A DNA stretch of 64,000 nucleotides from Planctellipticum sp942493135 (GTDB taxonomy: Bacteria > Planctomycetota > Planctomycetia > Planctomycetales > Planctomycetaceae), in NCBI GenBank assembly GCA_942493135.1, contig OW818684.1, positions 1,674,001-1,738,000 on the forward strand, written 5' to 3'. A program made the position numbers and the translations under genes. Shown one piece after another: positions 44,029 through 51,197 of this stretch (positions within the stretch are counted from its first letter, which is position 1; every line of letters starts with the position of its first letter). Below the pieces are notes generated by a model. The model saw nothing but the letters and a program-made list of their open reading frames with translations, was not told the DNA's origin and did no database searches.

Positions 44029-44056
44029 GTGTGCTCCCTCTGAGCACGGGCACGGA

Positions 44057-45157
44057 CTATTTGCGCTGATAGACGACTGAGATGATGGAGGTCACGTCGG
44101 TCGGTTTGCGGCCGGGGTTCGGGATTGAGACGTAGTCAGTCTGCACTGTGAGTTTCAGTTTCCAGCGGTCTTTTTCGTCCAGGTCGACGCTCAGTCCGGT
44201 CGTGCTGAAGACGCGGACGAGCTCGAAGTTGGCCATGTTCGGCTGCACGCGGATCTTCTGTTCGATCGACGTCCGGTCGAACAGGGGCCAGCGCAGTTCC
44301 AGTTCGGCGAACATATCGGGCGTCGTTCGCGTCTGGGCCGGATCCTTGAACGACTCGATCGTAAAAGCGGGGCCGAAACGGGTGATGAGACGCTTCTTCG
44401 GTTCGAAGTAAAAGCGGTAACCGACCCCGGTCGACACCGTACCTCGATAATTCAGATTGGCCAGTGCGTTGTATTCGTTCTTGCTGGTGATGAACACAAT
44501 CCAGGGGTCCGTGACGTCCCAGCCGAACGCCTCTTTCATGCTCCAGTCAAAGTTGGAGTTGAGCCACCAGCGGTTTGCGGTCTGCTTGCCGGCGTTTCTG
44601 GCGAGCTGCCCGCCGACATCCATCTGGCGGCTGTTCTGCGGGGTGTTGCGTTCCAGCACCGAGGTGACGTTCAGCGCCTGGGTTCGCGCGTTGCCTTCGG
44701 TGAACGTTCCTCCGAGCGTCACCTGCCGGGCCCAGACGACCGCCGTTTTCTGCACGCCCTGATAGATGTTCAACGCCGGCGCGACCAGCGGCACCTTGTT
44801 AGTCCAGGGGGGCTCGGCGTCTGCGGGCTGATCGGGCTTCGGAGTCTCGGTCGCAGGGGGGACGGATTCCGGCGGAACCGTCGGCGCCGGAGGAATTTCC
44901 TCCTCGCGTCCGGTCGAGACCTCCATGCGGTCGATCCAGTCCAGGGGAATCCGCAGTTCCTGACCGGCGCCGAGCTCCCACCGCAGAAAGCCGTCTTCGA
45001 CGCCGCGGCTGATGCCCTGCAGTTCTCGACCGCCTTTGAGAAAGACTCGCTCGTGCAGCGTCTCGGGTTCAGCGTCGGCGCGGACCGTCGTCGTGACGCC
45101 GCCGGTCAGAACCAGCACCGCCCAGACGAATCCGGCTAAGATCCGGCGGCTCCGCAT
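44057..45157 (-). CDS. exported DUF481 (YdiY-like) outer-membrane protein
   Basis: A 366-residue protein with a signal peptide (about residues 1-27), an N-terminal region with KGGRELQGISRG typical of a small beta domain, a proline-rich spacer (about 80-115), and a C-terminal DUF481 barrel domain (about 130-366) with many alternating strands, ending in VVYQRK. DUF481 covers the YdiY salt-induced outer-membrane proteins; function is unknown. ATG 45157 was chosen because it gives a normal signal peptide, while the open frame upstream to 45253 does not. A dyad lies 24 bases before this start. Confidence 0.8.
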   Translation of the reverse strand: MRSRRILAGFVWAVLVLTGGVTTTVRADAEPETLHERVFLKGGRELQGISRGVEDGFLRWELGAGQELRIPLDWIDRMEVSTGREEEIPPAPTVPPESVPPATETPKPDQPADAEPPWTNKVPLVAPALNIYQGVQKTAVVWARQVTLGGTFTEGNARTQALNVTSVLERNTPQNSRQMDVGGQLARNAGKQTANRWWLNSNFDWSMKEAFGWDVTDPWIVFITSKNEYNALANLNYRGTVSTGVGYRFYFEPKKRLITRFGPAFTIESFKDPAQTRTTPDMFAELELRWPLFDRTSIEQKIRVQPNMANFELVRVFSTTGLSVDLDEKDRWKLKLTVQTDYVSIPNPGRKPTDVTSIISVVYQRK

Positions 45158-45180
45158 GCAGTCACTACAAGAAGAATATC

Positions 45181-45216
45181 CCCCTTCGGCCTCGAACGAG
45201 CACGCGGCCGAAGGGG
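45181..45216. promoter_or_regulatory. 11-bp inverted repeat in the leader of the DUF481 gene
   Basis: CCCCTTCGGCC at 45181-45191 and its exact reverse complement GGCCGAAGGGG at 45206-45216 enclose 14 bases, located 24 bases before the DUF481 start. It can be a regulator site or an mRNA leader hairpin; there is no T run that would make it a terminator for this gene. Confidence 0.5.
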
Positions 45217-45560
45217 CGCGGATTCTAGTGGCCGGAGACGATCCGAACAACACGATTCCGGCGATCGACGAGTGGGGTTTCCCGTCGGAAAGCGTTTCCC
45301 GCGAAGGAGAAACTGCGGTGTGGCGCAGGCGTCATCGCGACCGGGAATCGCATAACACAGCTGTTTGCAGTCCGCGCCGGTTCAGAGCCGTTGCAGAAGG
45401 GGTCTGAGATCCGGGAGGCTGGGGTCGGACGCTTTGGGCCCCGACCGGCGCAGTGATGACAGACCGGGGGCTCGAAGACTGGACCCCGGCCACCGAGGTA
45501 CCCGGCATCAGCTCCCGGAATTTCGCGGCGCGGCGACGAAAGATCATTCTGATTGCTGCG
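45217..45560. other. intergenic region upstream of the DUF481 gene
   Basis: About 340 bases between the DUF481 gene and the end of the lipoprotein gene, both on the minus strand. The promoter for the DUF481 gene should be at its left edge. No gene or repeat was recognised. Confidence 0.3.
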
Positions 45561-46004
45561 TTACGAGCCCTGGAAGGGGTCGTCAGTTCCCGGAAATCCG
45601 GCGGGGGGTGCGATATGACCGGCTGGCTGGACGTCCTCGTCGACGGCGGTCGCTTTTCCAGCGCGATCCGGTCGGGTGGCATACAGCAGTCCGTCGTCGT
45701 CGAACAGCAGCGCGACATTGATATGCCAGCGCGATCCGTCTTCCTGCTCCCAGATGTCGCAGTAGTAGATCGACTGGTTTTCGCCGAACGTTCCCGCCAC
45801 ACCGGCCGCTTCGAGTTCTTTGAGAACCTGGTCGCGCGGCGTTCCCAGTGGCGTGACTTTCAGGACGCGCTGCACCTGCTCGGAAGCCGGCAGCGGGCAA
45901 GCCATCAGGCCCGGGGACGGGGTCAGCCGGCAACCGGCGCCGAGGCCCGCGGCCAGCAGTGCGGCAAACGTCGCGCGACAGATCTGCAAACGGAATCCCT
46001 GCAT
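45561..46004 (-). CDS. small lipoprotein of unknown function
   Basis: A 147-residue protein with a lipobox (GLGAGC at about residues 21-26), so it should be lipidated after export. The mature part (LGTPRDQVLKELEAAG) slightly resembles the BamE/SmpA fold in its pattern of a short helix followed by a strand, but the match is too weak for a name. A GGAGG ribosome site precedes the ATG. I do not recognise a family. Confidence 0.65.
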   Translation of the reverse strand: MQGFRLQICRATFAALLAAGLGAGCRLTPSPGLMACPLPASEQVQRVLKVTPLGTPRDQVLKELEAAGVAGTFGENQSIYYCDIWEQEDGSRWHINVALLFDDDGLLYATRPDRAGKATAVDEDVQPAGHIAPPAGFPGTDDPFQGS

Positions 46005-46408
46005 GGCCGGCTCCCTCCGGTTTCACGGCCCTTCTGGCCAAGGGTCTTCTACGTCAAATCCCCCAATTCCGTCAACCCCCGCCGCCCCACGCGGGCGACG
46101 ACTGCCGACCCGCCGCAGGCGGGTGCTGCCGACTTGGAGATGGGATTCTGCGTCGATGGTCTGCACGGCGGCGATGGGTTGCGGAGATGGTTGGGTTCGC
46201 GACTTCGGCCACATCCGTAGAACGGCTTTCTTTCTGGCGACAAGCGATTCGCGATCGGCGATCAGTCTGCCTTAGTTCGTTCCGGCGATTTGCGATTCGC
46301 GGCTGAAAACCGCTCTTTACCCGTTTCACACCCCCTGACTATCATCCGCCCCGCTTCGAGGCCCCCAGCCGACCTGAGGGCGAACAAGTCCACATTGCAG
46401 TGTGCCTG
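46005..46408. other. intergenic region between lipoprotein and parB
   Basis: About 400 bases between divergent genes. It contains short repeated words such as GCGATTCGCG and GATTCGCGG (46246-46305) but no gene. No parS-like 16-bp palindrome was found here. Confidence 0.35.
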
Positions 46409-46425
46409 CGGGACAGGATGTCCCG
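46409..46425. repeat. short hairpin with GGA loop before parB
   Basis: CGGGACA and TGTCCCG enclose GGA, 23 bases before the parB start. The loop is identical to that of the hairpin at 44010. It might affect translation of parB or simply be a dispersed repeat. Confidence 0.5.
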
Positions 46426-46447
46426 TACCTGTCAGTAAGGAACGATC

Positions 46448-47374
46448 ATGGAAGAACAAGCTCCCCAGGAACCGTCGCGTCGGCGACTGGGTCGTGGCCT
46501 CAGTGCGCTGCTCGGCACCGCTGCAGTCGGTGACGGCGAAGGATTCGCCGCCGATCAGGACAGCTCGACGATCTCGGCCGAGCTGATCGAACGGAATCCG
46601 TTTCAGCCCCGCAAAGACTTCGACCAGGAACAGCTCAACGAGCTGACCGACAGCATCCGGCAGCACGGTGTGCTGCAGCCGATTCTGGTCCGTCCCTTCG
46701 GCGACGGATATCAGCTCATCGCGGGCGAGCGCCGGCTGATCGCCGCCAAGCGGGCCGGGCTCGATCAGATTCCCAGTCGCGTGCTGCAGCTCAGCGACCA
46801 GCAGATGTGCGAAGTCTCGCTCGAGGAAAACCTCAAGCGGCAGGACCTCAACGTGCTGGAGAAGGCGGCCGCCTTCCAGGATTATCTGCAGCGGTTCCAA
46901 TGCACGATCGAAGAGCTGGCCCGCCGGCTGAGCCTCGATCGTTCGACCGTCAGCAACATGCTACGGCTGCTCGATCTGCCGGAAACGATCAAAGACGATC
47001 TGCGTTCCAACAAGCTGACCGCGGGCCACGCCCGCGCAGTCCTGTCCCTGTCCGAAGAAGAGCAGCTCGCGCTCTGCAAGCGGATTCAGGATGAGAACCT
47101 TTCGGTTCGTAAAACCGAAGAAGCCGTCCGGCAGCTCGTCGCCGCCAATACCCCCGATACGGTCCCCTTCCCGACGGGCGACGTCGACAAACCGGCGCGG
47201 ACCGCTCCGGCGATGACGGCCCATGTGCTGGGGATGCAGGACCAGCTCCGCGACTGGCTCGGCGCCAAGGTCGAGATCAAGCTCAAAGGGAAGGAGTCCG
47301 GCAAGATCCTGATCGAGTTCAAGACGAGCGACGACTTCGAACGCATTCTCGGTCGCCTGCAACGCGCCGCTTGA
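46448..47374 (+). CDS. parB: ParB/Spo0J-family chromosome partition protein
   Basis: A 308-residue ParB. The N-terminal RRRLGRGLSALLG is the ParA-contact segment, IERNPFQPRKDF and GERRLIAAKRAG are the CTP-binding/NTPase core (about 40-115), EENLKRQDLN lies before the helix-turn-helix ARRLSLDRSTVSNM (about 155-185), and a C-terminal dimerisation domain ends the protein. AAGGAA precedes the ATG. It stands alone: there is no parA gene next to it and no parS was recognised. It should bind centromere sites elsewhere on the chromosome. A strong terminator follows. Confidence 0.92.
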   Translation: MEEQAPQEPSRRRLGRGLSALLGTAAVGDGEGFAADQDSSTISAELIERNPFQPRKDFDQEQLNELTDSIRQHGVLQPILVRPFGDGYQLIAGERRLIAAKRAGLDQIPSRVLQLSDQQMCEVSLEENLKRQDLNVLEKAAAFQDYLQRFQCTIEELARRLSLDRSTVSNMLRLLDLPETIKDDLRSNKLTAGHARAVLSLSEEEQLALCKRIQDENLSVRKTEEAVRQLVAANTPDTVPFPTGDVDKPARTAPAMTAHVLGMQDQLRDWLGAKVEIKLKGKESGKILIEFKTSDDFERILGRLQRAA

Positions 47375-47402
47375 AACCGCATCGCACGACAGACTTTGTC
47401 AA

Positions 47403-47440
47403 AACAGCCCGCAAACCTCATGGTTTGCGGGCTGTTTGCG
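47403..47440. terminator. bidirectional terminator between parB and the sigma-54 activator gene
   Basis: A perfect 15-bp stem (AACAGCCCGCAAACC with GGTTTGCGGGCTGTT) has a 4-base TCAT loop. It carries TTT on the plus strand and TTTT on the minus strand, and it lies between two convergent genes, so it can stop transcription from both. Confidence 0.88.
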
Positions 47441-47620
47441 TCTGACGACCGCATCACGATGCGTCACAGGTCCGGAGGTCCCGCCCAAACATTGCTTCCA
47501 CCAAGCTGTTGACGTATTGAACTTCGTGAGCCGCGATCGCGTCGACCGCGACGGATTCCGAGGGAATTGGAGCGCTCGCACGGCCGACTCAGCCGTGGCA
47601 CACATGATTCCGGCGGGCCG

Positions 47621-50600
47621 CTACGGCAGCAATCCGTACTTCTTCAGTTTGCTGAAGTATGTGCTGCGCGGCAGGCCCAGCAGGCGGGCGGCTTCGGCCT
47701 TGTTGCCGCGGCACTGGCGGAGGGATTGGACGAGCGCTTCCCGCTCCGAGACCGCAGCCGATTCCCAGTCCGCGGGGATGGTGGACTCTTCCAGATAGCC
47801 CCGTGTCGCGCCTGCCGCGGTCAACGCCGGTCGCTGGGAGCGTCCGGCCGTCCGGCTGCGGTCGGCAGGCGCCTGATGCTGAACGTCCGGGGGGAGATCG
47901 GTGAGCCGGATGACTGCGTCGTCGGCCAGGACGACGGCCCGCTCGATGACGTTTTCCAGTTCGCGGATATTGCCGGGCCACTGGTAGCTGAGGAGCGCAT
48001 CCAGGGCGTCCTCTTCGAATTCCAGGATCTTCTTGCCTCCCTTCGACGCGGCTCTTTTCAGGAACCAGGTCGCCAGTTCGAGGAGGTCGTCCCGACGTTC
48101 GCGCAGGGGCGGAAGCGTGATGCTGATGACGTTGAGACGGTAGTAGAGGTCTTCGCGGAATTTGCCTTCTGCGATCAGACGCTCGAGGTTCTGATGCGTC
48201 GCCGCAATGACCCGCACGTCGGTCTGGATCGTCGTCGAGCCGCCGACCGGCTCGAATTCGCGTTCCTGCAGCACGCGAAGCAGCTTGATCTGCGTCTCGG
48301 CGGTAATATCGCCGATCTCGTCGAGAAACAGCGTTCCGCCGTTGGCCAGTTCGAACCGGCCCCGTTTGTCGCTGGAAGCGCCGGTGAACGCTCCTTTCAC
48401 GTGGCCGAACAGTTCGCTTTCGAGCAACCCGGCTGACAGAGCGGCGCAGTGCACGCTGATCAGCGGGCCGTTCCGCCGCGGGCTGTTCTGGTGGATCGCC
48501 TGAGCGAGCAGCTCCTTGCCGGTGCCGCTTTCGCCCCGGACCAGCACCGACGTATCGCTGACGGCGACTTTGCGGACGGTGTCCAGGACTCGCAGCAGCG
48601 GCTGACTGTTGCCGCGGATCTCGCCGCGCTGAAACTCCTCGCCCGGTTCGTCGGACCGGTTGCTGGTCATGCCGTCGGCGAGCTCGGCCTGCAGCATGGT
48701 GATCTGCTGCCGCTGCTGGGCGATTCGTTCGACTTTGAGCCGCAACTCTTCGTTGAGGTGTCCCAGATCCTGATGGATCTTGGCGCAATGCAGAGCGACG
48801 CCGGTAATCTGCCCCAGAGCGGTCAGAAACGTGACATCTTCACCTGTAAACGGCGTGCTGTTCTGCTTGGGCCCCAGGACCACTAGTCCGACCGGTTCGT
48901 CTTCCATCTCCAGACTGTGGGCCAGCTCGGCATGCAGGTCGCGGAGCGTGCTTTGGACCGGGGAAAGATCTTCGCGTGTTCCGTGTGAGATCCGCTGCAG
49001 GGCCGCATCCTGCGTCAGCGCCTGCAGGAACTCGGGCGTCGCGGTCACCTGGCGGGGTTGGTCCGAGGACATCCCCTGCGCGGCGACGAGCCGGAACGAC
49101 GCGGTTTTTCCCTCGCGGAGATAGAGGGCGGCGCGGTCGATCTGCAGGACGTCGCAGCAGGAGTTGAGCATGCGCTCGGACAGGAACTGCGGGTCGGCGA
49201 GCTGGCCCACGGCCCGGTTCATGCGCTGCAGGGCTTTGTCGAGGCGGTACTTTTCGCGGAAGAATTTGCGGTCGACCAGTTGCTGCCAGTTGTCGCGGAC
49301 CCAGAGCATCAGCGTGACGGCGATCATCATCAGCATCATCACCAGCAGCGTCTGCGGCCGGGAAAGGTTCGTATTCCAGTACGCGGCCGCTAGGCTGACG
49401 CTCGCAACCGTCAGCGACAGTCCCGCGGTGGCTGCGAAGCTCAGCGCATAGTACAGCATCCCGCGATTGATGATCTGATCAATCAGCATCAGTTTGTAAC
49501 GGACGATGCTCACGGCGTAGGCGACCATAAAGACGAGGCTCGCCGCAAACATCGGGAATCGAGCGCCACCCAGCACGAACTTCGGTCGAGAGACATACGC
49601 CAGCCCGAGCGTGTAGCCGATGAAGACCGTGGCAATCAGCCCGGCCCAGAGAATGAATTTGACCTGATCCCGCTCGACGGGATTCCGGGTGTGCACCACG
49701 CTGGAAATGAGCGCCACCAGCGTCCCGAGAAAATACAGCCCCGCGATCGCGAGATAGGCGTAGATGCCGTTCTTCAGATGCATCAGCCAGGCCAGAGTTT
49801 CGGCCCGCTCCGCAGGCGACGGATCGAGCGTCTGCGACCAGACCAGACTGTCGACGATCAAAAAACCGACAAACGCCACCAGAGGCACCGCATACATCAC
49901 CGTGACCGTGGTCCGTGGCATCACCGTCAGGGGAAACTTGCCGCGAGGATAGCTCAGGAAGAAGTGAAGCGTCACCACCGGCGCGAGGACGCCGCAAAGG
50001 ACGAAGGGCAGGTTGAGCCAGAATGTCCCGGCCAGCAGCCACCAGTGGTATCCGCCCACGAAGGCTCCCATCGTCACGATGCACATCGCATAGAACAGTT
50101 GAGCCGGTCGATCGAACGGGCGATTCCAGAACGCGAGCGCTCCGAGCGAGAAGATTCCCAGCTCCAGGACGAACCAGAGCAGCGTCAGGGCCACATCGCC
50201 CCACGGCAGCGATCGGACTGGCAGGGCCGCCCGCAGGGTCTTGCCTGTTGAAGGGCGATAGAAACCGATTTCGACCCACCGTGGACCGTTCTCTTCCTGA
50301 ATCAGCTTGGGAAGTTCGCTGGCCAGCGGGTCGGCTCCCTGCAGGATGACGCCTCCCGGCGGGACCTCAGCGGAGCGCAATTCCCAGAGGTAATGAACGT
50401 ACTGAATGAAGTCCTGCATAGGACGGTCGGCCACGTACTGAAGCCGATCTCCCGATTCGGGCCGGTCGCCCCGCCAGTCAATCCTTTCTTCGAACAGACC
50501 TTCCGTCTGGATGATCTCAATGCCGGGCGTGGCCTCGCCCGCCGGTCGGGACTGGTCGACCATGAGAAACCGGAGTCGGAGATCGGGGGCTGTCGCGACG

Positions 50601-50686
50601 AAGACCAGGACTGCCACGCAATACGTGACAACCAGCCCCCCGGCCACGGCCAGCGACCAGCGAATGAGACCGCCTTGTGAATTCAC
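47621..50686 (-). CDS. membrane-bound sigma-54 enhancer-binding regulator
   Basis: A 1021-residue activator. The N-terminal part has one membrane segment, a periplasmic region (about 30-160) and seven to eight further membrane segments (about 160-450), then a GAF-like domain (about 490-640), a coiled linker, the AAA+ sigma-54 interaction domain (about 690-915; Walker A GESGTGKE near 720, sigma-54 contact loop GAFTGA near 765, Walker B LFLDEIG) and a Fis-type helix-turn-helix (about 980-1020, with NKAEAARLLGLPRSTYF). An activator anchored by its input domain is unusual but known. The region just upstream holds a GCGCCGA repeat set and a divergent sigma-54 promoter, likely its targets. The ATG at 50686 is preceded by no strong ribosome site. 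Confidence 0.9.
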   Translation of the reverse strand: MNSQGGLIRWSLAVAGGLVVTYCVAVLVFVATAPDLRLRFLMVDQSRPAGEATPGIEIIQTEGLFEERIDWRGDRPESGDRLQYVADRPMQDFIQYVHYLWELRSAEVPPGGVILQGADPLASELPKLIQEENGPRWVEIGFYRPSTGKTLRAALPVRSLPWGDVALTLLWFVLELGIFSLGALAFWNRPFDRPAQLFYAMCIVTMGAFVGGYHWWLLAGTFWLNLPFVLCGVLAPVVTLHFFLSYPRGKFPLTVMPRTTVTVMYAVPLVAFVGFLIVDSLVWSQTLDPSPAERAETLAWLMHLKNGIYAYLAIAGLYFLGTLVALISSVVHTRNPVERDQVKFILWAGLIATVFIGYTLGLAYVSRPKFVLGGARFPMFAASLVFMVAYAVSIVRYKLMLIDQIINRGMLYYALSFAATAGLSLTVASVSLAAAYWNTNLSRPQTLLVMMLMMIAVTLMLWVRDNWQQLVDRKFFREKYRLDKALQRMNRAVGQLADPQFLSERMLNSCCDVLQIDRAALYLREGKTASFRLVAAQGMSSDQPRQVTATPEFLQALTQDAALQRISHGTREDLSPVQSTLRDLHAELAHSLEMEDEPVGLVVLGPKQNSTPFTGEDVTFLTALGQITGVALHCAKIHQDLGHLNEELRLKVERIAQQRQQITMLQAELADGMTSNRSDEPGEEFQRGEIRGNSQPLLRVLDTVRKVAVSDTSVLVRGESGTGKELLAQAIHQNSPRRNGPLISVHCAALSAGLLESELFGHVKGAFTGASSDKRGRFELANGGTLFLDEIGDITAETQIKLLRVLQEREFEPVGGSTTIQTDVRVIAATHQNLERLIAEGKFREDLYYRLNVISITLPPLRERRDDLLELATWFLKRAASKGGKKILEFEEDALDALLSYQWPGNIRELENVIERAVVLADDAVIRLTDLPPDVQHQAPADRSRTAGRSQRPALTAAGATRGYLEESTIPADWESAAVSEREALVQSLRQCRGNKAEAARLLGLPRSTYFSKLKKYGLLP

Positions 50687-50709
50687 GACTTACGTCTCCA
50701 GTTTCCCGA

Positions 50710-50921
50710 GCGCCGAGAGTTATCGAATCAGCGCCGAAAGCGCCGAATCCCCTGAACTTTCGGTCGTTTTCGGCGCTGATTCATCAGCGCCGAACTGCGC
50801 CACGGGTTCCCACGCTCCCGGCCTGAAAATCACTCACCCGCGATGCAAGATGTTTCTTACCAACACTATGACGCAGATCTGATACCTGCGTCAAACAAGC
50901 GCCGAAGAAATTTTCGGCGCT
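50710..50921. promoter_or_regulatory. GCGCCGA repeat array, probable activator-binding sites
   Basis: GCGCCGA occurs at 50710, 50731, 50740, 50787 and 50899, and its inverse TCGGCGC at 50770 and 50914. Four of these make two perfect inverted repeats: TTCGGCGCTGA/TCAGCGCCGAA (50769-50779 and 50784-50794) and AGCGCCGAA/TTCGGCGCT (50898-50906 and 50913-50921). Position and form match upstream activating sequences for a Fis-type sigma-54 activator; the divergent activator gene lies next to them. Confidence 0.7.
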
Positions 50922-50932
50922 CGCTCAAGTTA

Positions 50933-50949
50933 TGGCACGCCGACTGCAT
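50933..50949 (+). promoter_or_regulatory. sigma-54 type -24/-12 promoter
   Basis: TGGCACGCCGACTGCAT has GG and GC separated by exactly 10 bases (50934-50935 and 50946-50947), matching the sigma-54 rule with a consensus-like TGGCACG and near-consensus CTGCA. Transcription should begin near 50958-50960, pointing rightward to a region without a gene. The nearest activator-type dyad is 12 bases upstream. Confidence 0.7.
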
Positions 50950-50960
50950 ACTCATTCTCT

Positions 50961-51149
50961 TGTCGACACGACCGCGTGACGACACCATTCGCGTGCCCCA
51001 GCCGAGCCCCTTTGCGGGATTCAGCCAACTACGCGGACCTGTGCTCTGATGGCCTATCTGCTTCGCAACTCGACCCACGTTGCCCTGCAGTCCCCAGTCG
51101 CCAGAACACCCACACAGGTCCTCGTCGGCTGACCGCAAGGGGCTTTTTT
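50961..51149 (+). ncRNA. candidate sigma-54-dependent structured small RNA
   Basis: About 190 bases with strong predicted pairing. A 5' hairpin at 50961-50984 pairs TGTCG/CGACA and CACG/CGTG with an A-A mismatch and an ACCG loop. A long-range stem pairs AGCCCC, TTGCGG and TCAGCC (51005-51026) with GGCTGA, CCGCAA and GGGGCT (51127-51144), 18 pairs with two bulges. Inside it, GGACCTGTG (51035-51043) pairs with CACAGGTCC (51113-51121), then an inner hairpin GCAAC/GTTGC sits at 51065-51083, flanked by CTGC/GCAG and TGGC/GCCA. TTTTTT follows at 51144. The overall shape (long stem, open centre, terminal hairpin) loosely resembles 6S RNA, but no family was identified. Confidence 0.6.
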
Positions 51150-51197
51150 ATTGAGCGGAGAGCAGAAAGCTCGAAGCGGAACGCCAGAAGCCGTGGC

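Noticed and set aside
43914..44056. SAM riboswitch in front of the methionine adenosyltransferase gene
   Set aside because: Only a simple 8-bp hairpin with a GGA loop is present; no multi-helix SAM aptamer could be drawn.
46005..46447. parS-like site near parB
   Set aside because: No 16-bp palindrome of the TGTTNCACGTGNAACA kind was found in this gap.
50710..50921. Repeated GCGCCGA considered as a CRISPR-like array
   Set aside because: Units are only 7 bases, occur in both orientations and have irregular spacing; they fit protein-binding sites.
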